In this document: one piece after another, positions 1 to 6,753 of the stretch
How the letters are laid out: each line of letters starts with the position of its first letter
How positions within the stretch are numbered: position 1 is the stretch's first letter
Origin: Thermoplasmatota archaeon
Lineage (GTDB): Archaea; Thermoplasmatota; E2; DHVEG-1
DNA length: 14,974 nt
Assembly: GCA_030609445.1 (NCBI GenBank)
Contig: JAUWCF010000004.1
Coordinates: 1-14,974, forward strand
Direction: 5' to 3'
Program-made: the position numbers and the translations under genes
Notes under the pieces: model-generated
What the model saw: only the letters and a program-made list of their open reading frames with translations
Told to the model about the DNA's origin: nothing
Database searches by the model: none

Positions 1-255
1 AGAAATACTGGTCCTGTTGATGCAGTTGGCGTTGATTGGGGTATCAGTTTAGACGGTGGTTTTATCCCACTTGGACAGAAGACTACTGGAAGAATAGATG
101 GTATTCCTGCCGGTGGAGAGGTAACCGTCTTTTCAGACATGATATTAGGGCTTGGTAGACCAAAAGTAACGGGTACTGCAGAAATACCTGATGTCGCTGG
201 GGATTCAAAAGATGTCGATGCGGTTGTATTATTGTTTTTAATAAATATACAATAA
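1..255 (+). CDS. C-terminal end of a large secreted/surface protein (partial)
   Basis: An open frame enters from the left edge and ends at TAA 253-255, leaving 84 residues. The sequence alternates hydrophobic and polar residues with Gly/Pro turns (VDWGISLDGGFIPLG, IPAGGEVTVFSD, ILGLGRPKVTGTAEIPD, then VDAVVLLFLINIQ at the very end), as expected of a beta-sandwich. From memory, this pattern (VxWxISLxGG...GEVTxxSxxIxGLGxxxVTxTAE...LLFxI) is a recurrent C-terminal domain of big extracellular proteins in Thermoplasmata-type archaea, often proteases or repeat-rich surface proteins. The enzymatic part, if any, lies outside the window. There is no membrane anchor apart from the short hydrophobic tail. 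The family assignment is by resemblance only; the existence of the reading frame is well supported by its composition and by the lack of any competing frame. Confidence 0.7.
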   Translation, partial: RNTGPVDAVGVDWGISLDGGFIPLGQKTTGRIDGIPAGGEVTVFSDMILGLGRPKVTGTAEIPDVAGDSKDVDAVVLLFLINIQ

Positions 256-380
256 AATCTCTTTAAAATAGTAATCTATCTTAAAAATGTAAAACCGGCA
301 AAATAAATATAATTGTATTGGAATTTAAATTATCATCTATTAATTAACAGTATTTGTAACAATTTCTCTTATTTGGATTA

Positions 381-1226
381 TTATGATTGCCTTAAAAATT
401 GATATTGTTCTAATTTTTTTAAGATGATATCTGCTGCTTTTTTACCTGAAAGAAGCATGCCTCCGAATATTGGCCCCATACGTGGAGATCCATAGACTGC
501 ATTTGCACTCATACCTGAAACAATTAGGCCGGGATATACCTCTTTTGTGTTTTCTACGACTGTTTTTTCTCCGATATCTGCACACATGGAACGTTCTTTT
601 TCAAGATCCCCACTTGGCGTGTTAAGAGGACCTACTTTGTTTTTAACAATGTGACATACTTCTGCGGCATGCCCTGTTGCATCTATACAATACTTTGCTC
701 GAATTGAAAGTGGATCGACATGCAGTCCAGCAATTTCTACTGCACTCCAGTTAATGACGAAACCGTTTACTTTCTTTTTTTCAAGAAGTACATCCTCTAC
801 AGATATGGTATTAAAAATTTTTGTGCCAGCATCAATGGCAACGGAACAGAGTTTTGTTACTGCCTCAATAGAATCAGCACTAAAATATCCGTTTCCTTCA
901 TCTTTTAGTTTAATCTGTGCTTCATCAAGAATATATTTTGAGGCTTTTTGAACGACAATAACGGGAAAGGTCATACCTCCACCCCACATGCCACCACCAA
1001 TGGATAGTTTTCTTTCAAATATTACGACTTTTTTACCTGCATTTGAGAGATATTTTGCAGCGGTTAGGCTTGCAGGACCAGCACCTGCAATTGCAACGTC
1101 TACTTCAAAGCAATCTTGGAATTCTTTTGAGAATCTTCCAAATATTTTTCTTGTAACAACAACGTCATCAATTTCTATGTTAACACCCCTTGAATGGAGG
1201 TTAATCGAACCTGCATTATTAAACAT
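381..1226 (-). CDS. thi4: Thiamine thiazole synthase (Thi4 family, archaeal sulfide-using type)
   Basis: Makes the thiazole moiety of thiamine from NAD, glycine and a sulfur donor in the cytoplasm. The 281-residue frame has the FAD/NAD-binding Rossmann motif IAGAGPASLTAA (about 46-57), the family motifs ERKLSIGGGMWGGGM (71-85) and IDATGH (181-186), and the C-terminal motif GSPRMGPIFGGM (246-257). At the position of the sacrificial cysteine of yeast Thi4 this protein has His169 (in AGLHVDPLSI), as in Methanocaldococcus jannaschii Thi4. That is known to mark the catalytic, Fe(II)/sulfide-using enzyme rather than the suicide enzyme. The coordinates use the first ATG (1226). The family usually starts about 16 residues later, and an SD-like AGGGGTG at 1190-1184 lies 5 bases before an ATA codon at 1178, so the true start may be there (265 residues). 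It is divergent from the acetyltransferase gene across 41 bases. No TPP riboswitch fits in that gap. Confidence 0.95.
   Translation of the reverse strand: MFNNAGSINLHSRGVNIEIDDVVVTRKIFGRFSKEFQDCFEVDVAIAGAGPASLTAAKYLSNAGKKVVIFERKLSIGGGMWGGGMTFPVIVVQKASKYILDEAQIKLKDEGNGYFSADSIEAVTKLCSVAIDAGTKIFNTISVEDVLLEKKKVNGFVINWSAVEIAGLHVDPLSIRAKYCIDATGHAAEVCHIVKNKVGPLNTPSGDLEKERSMCADIGEKTVVENTKEVYPGLIVSGMSANAVYGSPRMGPIFGGMLLSGKKAADIILKKLEQYQFLRQS
1184..1190 (-). promoter_or_regulatory. SD-like site inside the annotated thi4 5' end
   Basis: AGGGGTG on the minus strand can pair with the archaeal anti-SD CACCUCC with one G-U wobble. It is followed by TTAAC and then ATA (1178-1176) in the thi4 frame. The spacing of 5 bases equals that of the dnaG SD to its ATG. 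It has no sensible job if translation starts at ATG 1226, which is 36 bases upstream of it. Confidence 0.5.
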
Positions 1227-1236
1227 ACCGCTAATA

Positions 1237-1245
1237 CTTTATACC
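1237..1245. promoter_or_regulatory. TATA-like element in the thi4/acetyltransferase divergent gap
   Basis: The minus strand reads GGTATAAAG and the plus strand CTTTATACC. Its centre (about 1241) lies 27 bases before the GTG start of the acetyltransferase, which would give a nearly leaderless mRNA. In the other direction a start site about 26 bases away would fall near 1215, inside the longest thi4 frame. The second point is a weak argument for a downstream thi4 start. An AT-rich stretch at 1246-1252 could shift these estimates by several bases. Confidence 0.45.
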
Positions 1246-1267
1246 AAATATTCTTGTTTGTTGTTCT

Positions 1268-1714
1268 GTGTTAACTATTCGACGTATTCAGCCTCAGGAT
1301 ATTTTTTCTGTAATAAAAATTGCACATGAGTCATTACCTGAACGCTACCAGCCTAATATTTTTAATACCTTTTATGAATCGTTTCCTCAAGGTTTTTTAA
1401 TCGCTCTAAAACATCATAAGATAGTAGGTTTTCTTATAGGAGTAAAAACACATGATGCAATTGCAAAAATACTCATGCTTTCTGTAAATGAAAACCATAG
1501 AGCACAAGGAATAGGTTCAGCTCTTCTTATCAACTTTTTACAGGAGATGTTGTTACAAAACATACGTCTAGTTGATCTTGAAGTCAGAACAAACAATAAA
1601 ATTGCTATCACGTTTTATAAAAAACATGGATTTGACATACAAGAAACAATTACAGGATTCTATCAAAACGGAGAAGATGCCTATATCATGAGACAAGTAT
1701 TACAGATGCATTAA
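1268..1714 (+). CDS. rimI: GNAT N-acetyltransferase, RimI/Ard1-like protein N-terminal acetyltransferase
   Basis: A 148-residue single-domain GNAT enzyme that transfers acetyl from acetyl-CoA, most probably to protein N-termini. The acetyl-CoA pyrophosphate-binding motif A is clear (NENHRAQGIGSALL, 74-87, with R78-x-x-G81-x-G83). Motif B is LEVRTNNKIAITFYKKHGF (about 104-122), close to the LEVRxxNxxAxxxYxxxGF signature of RimI/archaeal Ard1. The C-terminal YQNGEDAYIM (132-141) also matches the Y-x-x-GEDAxxM ending of the N-alpha-acetyltransferases. The start is GTG with no SD; a TATA-like element about 27 bases upstream suggests a leaderless transcript. The 3' end overlaps the convergent UPF0058 gene by 15 bases. 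The substrate cannot be read from sequence, so the RimI label is by motif resemblance. Confidence 0.85.
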   Translation: MLTIRRIQPQDIFSVIKIAHESLPERYQPNIFNTFYESFPQGFLIALKHHKIVGFLIGVKTHDAIAKILMLSVNENHRAQGIGSALLINFLQEMLLQNIRLVDLEVRTNNKIAITFYKKHGFDIQETITGFYQNGEDAYIMRQVLQMH

Positions 1715-2002
1715 CTCTTTTTCTTTGTCTGTCATAAAACGTATGGCCATCTGATCAAGACGACCAGCGATTTTTTCCAGTCCTAAATCACTATCATTAT
1801 TTGAAAGAATGCCCGCAATGTCTTTACTTAGAGTAAAAACTGCAAGTTTATGTTCTCTTTTAGACTTATGTATCTGGTAAGGAGTGATTTCTAGTCTCTC
1901 ATAATTTTTGGAATTACATCCATTATTATCACAGAGTTGCTCAATGTGAGTTCTCATCTGATAAAGGAATGTGTGGAGTTGTATTAGTTCATCCTTTTGC
2001 AT
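1700..2002 (-). CDS. UPF0058 family protein
   Basis: A 100-residue archaeal protein of unknown function. It begins MQKDELIQLHTFLYQMRTHI, then ITPYQIHKSKREHKLAVFTLS and KDIAGIL. This matches the pattern of the archaeal UPF0058 family (MxKDELIxLHxLL...Y..L.I.P.HVHKSKxEHKxAIFxLxxxIA), in which the Lys-Ser-Lys-x-Glu-His-Lys segment is the most conserved part. The protein appears fully helical and soluble, with a Cys pair at 24 and 29 (CDNNGC). The start ATG at 2002 has GGTGA at 2015-2011 on the minus strand and a TATA-like TTTATA about 30 bases upstream, so it probably has its own promoter, although dnaG is transcribed towards it from 108 bases away. It overlaps the end of the acetyltransferase gene convergently. 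No function is known. Confidence 0.85.
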   Translation of the reverse strand: MQKDELIQLHTFLYQMRTHIEQLCDNNGCNSKNYERLEITPYQIHKSKREHKLAVFTLSKDIAGILSNNDSDLGLEKIAGRLDQMAIRFMTDKEKELMHL

Positions 2003-2029
2003 TCTCGCTTTTCACCATATTCCAAATAC

Positions 2030-2036
2030 TATAAAG
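2030..2036 (-). promoter_or_regulatory. TATA box of the UPF0058 gene
   Basis: CTTTATA on the minus strand is centred about 31 bases upstream of the ATG at 2002. That puts the expected start site a few bases before the start codon. A further AT-rich block follows at 2039-2051. Confidence 0.45.
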
Positions 2037-2109
2037 ACTTTTTATATTTTTTCTACGAATGCTATTTACTCTCTATGCTATTTATGATATTTATCGATAT
2101 TTTTTTATG

Positions 2110-3342
2110 TTATTCGAAATCAGTTTTTGTTAATACCTTAACAGATTTCGGCATTTTTACAACATTACCAAGTTTAATGCCCACGATTTCTTTTACGCTT
2201 TTATTATTTGCAATATCAAGTAATCGTTGAGTGACAATGCCGTCGAAGACGATTGTTGAAATATTTCCTCCTTTTTTTATTTCATCTGTTAATTCGCGGA
2301 CAGGTATTTTCTTTAACTCATTCCCATTTTCGTCAAAGAGTACTGCTTTAAGAGAACCTGAAATATCGTTAAGAATAGATTCATAATTATTTTGTTTATC
2401 TTTGGCGATCTTTACGTCTTCAGGTTTCTTTTTTTCTTTTGGTTTGGAGAAAAAATCTCTCTTTGCTTTCTGAGGTTTTTCCTTTTCTTCTTTTCTATTT
2501 CCCCCAATTTTAATGTTATACATATCCATAAATTGTTCACGTGGTATTTTGTTTTTCAGCGATTTCATAATAAGTTTTTGAGGGATTTCTTCGACTTCTC
2601 TTGTCTGAGGAGCTCTTGCGACAAAATCAACATCTGCAACTTGCAAGAGTTCTCTGAGAATAAGTTCACCGCCTCTATCCCCATCGACAAAAACCGTTGT
2701 AATCTTTTCTTTCGTCAAATCTGCAACTGTTCTTGGAACATTTGTACCACCAACAGCAATCACGTTTTTAATCCCATATTTCAAAAGATTAAGAACATCT
2801 CTTCTGCCTTCAACAATAATTATTGCATCGCTTTGTTCAATATTTGGTCCAGCTGGGCAATGGTCTGTTCCAAAGTTTGTAATTTCTTCAACTTGGACAG
2901 CCTGTCGTACTGTGTCTGCAATGCTTTCTCCTTCAATTTTTCCTTTTTCTATTACTTCGTTGAGAAGCGTTTTCGCTCGTTCTATGACACTTTTTCTTCT
3001 TGATACTCGTACGTCTTCGACTTCGTCCACTTTAATTGTTGCTTTACAGGGACCAACTCTATCGATACTTTCAAATGCTGCGGCAAGAATGACTGTCTCC
3101 ACTTTATCAAGGGATGTTGGAAGTAAGATCGTTCCTTCGCTTTTTCCATTTTTTGATTCGAGTTCTACTTCGATTCTTCCGACGCGTGCGGATCGTTGCA
3201 ATTCTCGAAGATCCAATTCATCTCCAAGAAGGCCCTCAGTTTGACCAAAAATTGCACCGACGACGTCGGATTTCTCGACAACTCCGTCTGCTTTAATAGT
3301 AGCTTTTATCATATATTTTGTAGTTGATGGATCAATTACCAT
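2110..3342 (-). CDS. dnaG: Archaeal DnaG (primase/exosome subunit)
   Basis: Archaeal DnaG-type protein of 410 residues. It has a Toprim domain with catalytic Glu178 in IIIVEGRRDVLNLL and the metal-binding DGDRGG at 220-225, followed by a Lys/Glu-rich linker (about 280-315) and a C-terminal domain (about 320-410). The N-terminal part (IDPSTTKYMIKATIKADGVV, DVVGAIFGQTEGLLG) is the signature of archaeal DnaG. In archaea this protein is a core subunit of the RNA exosome that helps bind poly(A)-rich RNA, and it also has primase activity in vitro. There is no bacterial DnaG zinc-binding domain or helicase-interaction domain, as usual for archaea. I chose ATG 3342 over a GTG at 3351 because GAGGTGA at 3354-3348 is an ideal SD 5 bases before it. 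It is divergent from metG. A short upstream open frame ends inside the SD. Confidence 0.97.
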   Translation of the reverse strand: MVIDPSTTKYMIKATIKADGVVEKSDVVGAIFGQTEGLLGDELDLRELQRSARVGRIEVELESKNGKSEGTILLPTSLDKVETVILAAAFESIDRVGPCKATIKVDEVEDVRVSRRKSVIERAKTLLNEVIEKGKIEGESIADTVRQAVQVEEITNFGTDHCPAGPNIEQSDAIIIVEGRRDVLNLLKYGIKNVIAVGGTNVPRTVADLTKEKITTVFVDGDRGGELILRELLQVADVDFVARAPQTREVEEIPQKLIMKSLKNKIPREQFMDMYNIKIGGNRKEEKEKPQKAKRDFFSKPKEKKKPEDVKIAKDKQNNYESILNDISGSLKAVLFDENGNELKKIPVRELTDEIKKGGNISTIVFDGIVTQRLLDIANNKSVKEIVGIKLGNVVKMPKSVKVLTKTDFE

Positions 3343-3347
3343 TATTT

Positions 3348-3354
3348 TCACCTC
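3348..3354 (-). promoter_or_regulatory. Strong SD of dnaG
   Basis: GAGGTGA on the minus strand, complementary to the archaeal 16S 3' end, sits 5 bases before ATG 3342. It decides the start against GTG 3351, which lies inside the SD itself. The last three bases (TGA, 3350-3348) are also the stop of an upstream short open frame. Confidence 0.75.
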
Positions 3355-3431
3355 GTTTGATCAACTCTTTGAAAAAAAGCATCCTTTGTCTGCACCCTTG
3401 GCAGACTAGAGATTTTTTTGACCTCGTGCAT
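3348..3431 (-). CDS. Possible leader peptide upstream of dnaG (27 residues)
   Basis: On the minus strand an ATG at 3431 opens a 27-codon frame, MHEVKKISSLPRVQ followed by TKDAFFQRVDQTR, whose stop TGA lies within the dnaG SD, 5 bases before the dnaG ATG. That geometry would favour translational coupling. The frame stays open upstream of the ATG for about 13 more codons (TTG is another possible start). The sequence is rich in K, R, V and I and matches no family I know. The codons for residues 8-15 form a hairpin (GTCTGC/GCAGAC). The ATG has only a weak AGAG before it. It could be a leader peptide, a tiny unannotated protein or chance; the case rests on position alone. Confidence 0.3.
   Translation of the reverse strand: MHEVKKISSLPRVQTKDAFFQRVDQTR
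3388..3406. repeat. Inverted repeat in the dnaG leader region
   Basis: GTCTGC and GCAGAC form a perfect 6-base-pair stem with a 7-base loop. In the dnaG (minus) direction it is followed after 8 bases by a run of seven T (3379-3373), about 25 bases before the SD. In the plus direction it is followed by seven T at 3413-3419, but no plus-strand gene ends here. It could be a transcription attenuator or an RNA structure in the dnaG leader, or be incidental. Confidence 0.35.
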
Positions 3432-3559
3432 CTCTACTTTATGCAAGTCATTTGTCGATAACCAATTAATTCAAGTCTCAATGTGAGATTATATTAATCT
3501 ATTAAGTGCTATTTTTCGTTAAGTTGATTTGATTGAATGATATAATAGAAGTTTGCGTC

Positions 3560-3569
3560 ATATTTAAAT
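3560..3569 (+). promoter_or_regulatory. TATA box of the metG-purC operon
   Basis: ATATTTAAAT is centred about 36 bases before the ATG at 3600, predicting a start site near 3590 and a leader of roughly 10 bases. There is no SD before the ATG, which fits a very short leader. The rest of the gap 3343-3599 contains only the dnaG leader elements described separately. Confidence 0.5.
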
Positions 3570-3599
3570 GTTGTGCTTATTATTCAGTCTGCGATTTAC

Positions 3600-5729
3600 A
3601 TGAGTAATAAGGTATTCATCGGCGTAGCATGGCCATATGCAAATGGGTCGTTACATCTTGGACATATCGCGGGTTGTTATCTTCCTGCAGATATCTTTGC
3701 AAGATACAATAGACTAAAAGGTAGAGATGTTTTAATGGTTTCAGGAAGTGATGAGCATGGAACTCCCATTACTATTACTGCAGATGCTGAAAAAATCACC
3801 CCGCAGAACGTAGTGGATCGATACAACAAAGAACATACTGAAAATATGGAACAATTAGGTATTTCTTTTGATTTGTTTACACGGACAACCACAAAAAATC
3901 ATGAATCTGTCGTTCAAGACCTTTTTTCAACACTTTATAAGAAGAAATATATCTACAAGAAAAATATGAATGCTTATTATTGCAAGAATTGCTCTCGTTT
4001 TTTACCAGATCGCTATATCGAAGGAACCTGTCCTCATTGTCATGAAACTGGGGCTAGAGGTGATCAATGTGACCGTTGTGGTAAGCTCTTGGACTCTAGT
4101 GAGTTGGAAGACGTTCGATGTAAATTATGTGGATGTACTCCAGTTCTTCAAACGACTGAACATCTTTTCTTTTCACTCAGCTCGTTTGAATCAAAACTTC
4201 TAGAATGGATTGATGACAAAAAACATTGGAAGTCAAATGTTCAAAAATTTACGTATAACTGGTTAAAGGGCGGGCTGAAAGATAGAGCAGTGACAAGGGA
4301 TATTAGTTGGGGGATTAAAGTGCCTGTCCCTGGATTTGAGAAGAAACGAATCTATGTCTGGTTTGATGCAGTAACTGGGTATCTTTCTGCAAGTAAAGAA
4401 TGGTCTCAAAAAAAGGGTGAACCATTAAAGTGGGAAGAGTGGTGGAAGAACAAAGACGTTAGACATTATTATTTCCTCGCAAAAGACAATATTCCATTTC
4501 ACTCTATTATTTGGCCTTCGATGCTTATGGGATATGATGAATCATTGAATTTGCCGTATGATATTCCCGCCAATGAATATCTTTGTCTTAGTGGCGAACA
4601 GTTTTCGAAAAGTAGATGTGTTGCGGTGTGGGTTCCTGATATACTCAAACAGTTTGATGCGGATGCCATTCGTTATTACCTTTCTATTAATATGCCTGAA
4701 AATAAGGATTCTAACTGGTTGTGGAATGATTTTGTCGCTAAAAACAATGATGAACTTGTGGGAACATATGGTAATTTTATCCACCGGGTTGTTACATTTA
4801 CTAGTAAAAATTTTGGTAGTATTCCCAAGATGCAGAATCTAGAAGAAATGGATGAGGAAGCATTAAAAAAGATTGAAGAGGCGTGTATTGAGGTTGGCGA
4901 CTCCATTGAACATTGTAAATTTAAAAAAGGGCTTCGAGCGGCAATGAATCTTGCACAATATGGTAATTATTATTTTGATCAGAACCAGCCGTGGAAGCTC
5001 GTGAAAACAGATAAAGAACGATGCGGCACTGTTTTACATATGTGTCTTAAAATTGTTCAAGCACTTGCAGTATGCACTGTTCCTTATCTTCCGTTTTCTT
5101 CTGATACTGTTTGGAGAATGCTTGGAAACAAAGATTCAGTTAAAAGTTGGGATGATGCACAATCTAAGTTAAATGCAGGTGCTCTTCTTGAAAAACCTAC
5201 GTTGGTGTTTAAAAAACTTCTTCTGGAAGATATTGTTGTTGATTCAGATCCATTTTCAAAGCTTGATTTACGTGTTGCAAAAATCGTTGAGGTAAAAGAT
5301 CATCCACAAGCAGATAAATTATATGTGTTGCAGTTATATCTTGGTCCTCTTGGAAAACGTACGATAGTTGCTGGGATAAAACCATCCTATACAAAAGAAG
5401 AGCTGCAAGATAAATCTATTATTATCGTATCAAATTTGAAACCTGCAAAACTTCGCGGGATTGAATCAAAAGGAATGCTTCTTGCAGCAACAGATGATTT
5501 GGGTGTGTGCTCTCTTTTAAATCCAAAGGATGCTACCCCCGGATCGGAAATAGTTGTTGAGGGTATACCCCGTGAACCTGCTGCAGTGTTAGAGTTTGAT
5601 GATTTCAAAAAGGCAATAATGATTGTTGAAGATGATCAAAAAGCAATGTATAATGGAAAACCACTTAAAAGCAAGAATGATGTCGTAATAGCTGATAAAA
5701 AGGTGAAAAAAGGAGCAAAAATTTCATAA
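3600..5729 (+). CDS. metG: Methionyl-tRNA synthetase with fused C-terminal tRNA-binding domain
   Basis: Charges tRNA-Met, including the initiator, with methionine in the cytoplasm. The 709-residue protein has the class I signature VAWPYANGSLHLGHIAG (HIGH motif at 19-22). Zinc-knuckle cysteine pairs lie at 128/131, 144/147, 157/160 and 174/177, so both knuckles are complete. The KMSKS-like loop is FSKS (335-338), followed by the helical anticodon-binding domain (about 380-530, with NQPWK). Residues about 550-640 form a Trbp111-type OB-fold (SKLDLRVAKI, HPQADKLYVLQL, IVAGI, NLKPAKLRGIESKGMLLAA), which is a separate protein in many archaea but fused here. A further 60 or so residues end in a Lys-rich tail. 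The frame can be extended to GTG 3573, but ATG 3600 fits the family start (MSNKVFIGVAWPY) and the promoter spacing. It is followed by purC after 17 bases. Confidence 0.97.
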   Translation: MSNKVFIGVAWPYANGSLHLGHIAGCYLPADIFARYNRLKGRDVLMVSGSDEHGTPITITADAEKITPQNVVDRYNKEHTENMEQLGISFDLFTRTTTKNHESVVQDLFSTLYKKKYIYKKNMNAYYCKNCSRFLPDRYIEGTCPHCHETGARGDQCDRCGKLLDSSELEDVRCKLCGCTPVLQTTEHLFFSLSSFESKLLEWIDDKKHWKSNVQKFTYNWLKGGLKDRAVTRDISWGIKVPVPGFEKKRIYVWFDAVTGYLSASKEWSQKKGEPLKWEEWWKNKDVRHYYFLAKDNIPFHSIIWPSMLMGYDESLNLPYDIPANEYLCLSGEQFSKSRCVAVWVPDILKQFDADAIRYYLSINMPENKDSNWLWNDFVAKNNDELVGTYGNFIHRVVTFTSKNFGSIPKMQNLEEMDEEALKKIEEACIEVGDSIEHCKFKKGLRAAMNLAQYGNYYFDQNQPWKLVKTDKERCGTVLHMCLKIVQALAVCTVPYLPFSSDTVWRMLGNKDSVKSWDDAQSKLNAGALLEKPTLVFKKLLLEDIVVDSDPFSKLDLRVAKIVEVKDHPQADKLYVLQLYLGPLGKRTIVAGIKPSYTKEELQDKSIIIVSNLKPAKLRGIESKGMLLAATDDLGVCSLLNPKDATPGSEIVVEGIPREPAAVLEFDDFKKAIMIVEDDQKAMYNGKPLKSKNDVVIADKKVKKGAKIS

Positions 5730-5733
5730 AACC

Positions 5734-5739
5734 GGGGAG
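5734..5739 (+). promoter_or_regulatory. SD of purC
   Basis: GGGGAG lies 7 bases before the ATG at 5747, within the 17-base gap after metG. This supports purC being translated from a metG-purC mRNA. Confidence 0.55.
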
Positions 5740-5746
5740 AAAAAAT

Positions 5747-6643
5747 ATGTCTTCTGAAACTGTAATACATACCGATTTACCATTAGAAATTATAAACAAG
5801 GGAAAGGTACGAGATATCTACGAGATCAATAACAATTTGCTTTTGGTTGTAACTGATAGAATATCTGCATTTGATTATGTATTGCCAAATCCAATACCCT
5901 CAAAAGGAGTTTGTCTCACGCAGCTTTCAAGGTTTTGGTTTGATTATACCAAAAACATTGTACCTAATCATATGATTTTTACGGAACTTGATGACTTTCC
6001 GGAGATATTACAAGACTATCGTGAACAACTTAAATATCGAAGTATGATCGTCAAAAAAACCAAGGTTATTCCTATTGAATGTATCGTACGCGGCTATATC
6101 TCTGGATCGGCATGGAAATCATATAAAAAAGATGGCACCGTATGTGGAATAAAAATGTCAAGTGGTCTTCAAGAATCTGAACAATTTTCTGAGCCATTGT
6201 TTACGCCATCTACAAAGGCTGATACTGGTCATGACATAAATATTTCGTTTGAAAAGATGACTGAACTTGTAGGAAACGACGTTTCTGGACAGTTAAAAGA
6301 TTATTCTTTGAAGTTATACAGTATTGCTGCTAAATATGCCCATAAAAGAGGTATTATTATTGCTGATACTAAATTTGAATTTGGCGTTATTGACGATGAA
6401 ATTATTCTTATTGATGAGGCGCTGACTCCTGATTCCTCTCGTTTTTGGCCTGTTGAAAAATATGAACATGGTAGGTCTCAACCTAGTTTTGATAAACAGT
6501 TTGTCCGTGACTATCTCAATACTACAAGTTGGGATAAAAATTCACCTCCTCCCCAACTTCCTGAAGAGGTTATTGCAGAGACACAGAGAAAATATCAAGA
6601 AGCATATGAGAAGATAACTGGAGAGAAGTTTTTATTCATGTAG
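5747..6643 (+). CDS. purC: Phosphoribosylaminoimidazole-succinocarboxamide (SAICAR) synthetase
   Basis: Catalyses the ATP-dependent ligation of aspartate to CAIR in purine biosynthesis. The 298-residue protein starts with GKVRDIYEI (19-27) and VVTDRISAFDYVL (34-46, ATP/substrate binding). It contains ECIVRGYISGSAWKSY (111-126, the SAICAR synthetase signature), the FTPSTKADTGHD segment (152-163), IIIADTKFEFG (203-213) and the Asp-rich LIDEALTPDSSRFWP (221-235). The length and the FTPSTK, SSRFWP and YLN motifs place it in the longer (about 300 residue) group shared with yeast Ade1, not the 235-residue bacterial form. An SD stands 7 bases before the ATG. It is the second gene of the metG operon; the pairing with metG looks like simple cotranscription, not a pathway link. 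No other purine gene is in the window. Confidence 0.97.
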   Translation: MSSETVIHTDLPLEIINKGKVRDIYEINNNLLLVVTDRISAFDYVLPNPIPSKGVCLTQLSRFWFDYTKNIVPNHMIFTELDDFPEILQDYREQLKYRSMIVKKTKVIPIECIVRGYISGSAWKSYKKDGTVCGIKMSSGLQESEQFSEPLFTPSTKADTGHDINISFEKMTELVGNDVSGQLKDYSLKLYSIAAKYAHKRGIIIADTKFEFGVIDDEIILIDEALTPDSSRFWPVEKYEHGRSQPSFDKQFVRDYLNTTSWDKNSPPPQLPEEVIAETQRKYQEAYEKITGEKFLFM

Positions 6644-6652
6644 TCGATATCG

Positions 6653-6658
6653 TTTTTT
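6653..6658 (+). terminator. Possible poly-T terminator after purC
   Basis: Six T follow directly after the palindrome CGATATCG (6645-6652), 9 bases after the purC stop. Archaeal termination generally occurs at such T-runs, and the short palindrome may or may not matter. Confidence 0.4.
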
Positions 6659-6674
6659 AATATAACTCTACAAA

Positions 6675-6687
6675 ATATAAAAATATA
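6675..6687 (+). promoter_or_regulatory. Promoter region of the C25-like peptidase gene
   Basis: ATATAAAAATATA is a TATA-like block predicting a start site near 6705. A second block, TTATATAAAT at 6719-6728, would place the start near 6750, giving an almost leaderless mRNA for ATG 6754. Either fits a start at 6754 better than one at 6700. Confidence 0.4.
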
Positions 6688-6753
6688 CAAAAATTAATAA
6701 TGTATGAATCTAATATGAGTTATATAAATTCAGACGACAAGGTGTTTTTAAAG

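Noticed and set aside
256..380. RNA gene or regulatory element between the first two genes
   Set aside because: 125 AT-rich bases between convergent genes; no tRNA-like clover, C/D boxes or clear hairpin, only weak T-runs.
1227..1267. TPP riboswitch upstream of thi4
   Set aside because: The gap is 41 bases, much shorter than a THI-box aptamer, and the conserved motif is not present.
2392..3003. Long plus-strand open frame opposite dnaG (about 200 codons)
   Set aside because: Its protein is rich in Phe, Cys and Asn with no family pattern, and it is a mirror of the well-supported dnaG frame.
3573..3599. GTG start for metG, nine codons upstream
   Set aside because: The extra residues are not typical of MetRS, the GTG lies only a few bases after the TATA element, and ATG 3600 begins with the family N-terminus.
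3343..3599. Box C/D RNA or tRNA in the dnaG/metG gap
   Set aside because: No paired C and D boxes and no tRNA arms were found; only the short hairpin and the leader frame remain.
6700..6753. ATG 6700 as start of the C25-like peptidase
   Set aside because: It would put 18 polar residues before the signal peptide, and an SD with a suitable distance lies before ATG 6754.
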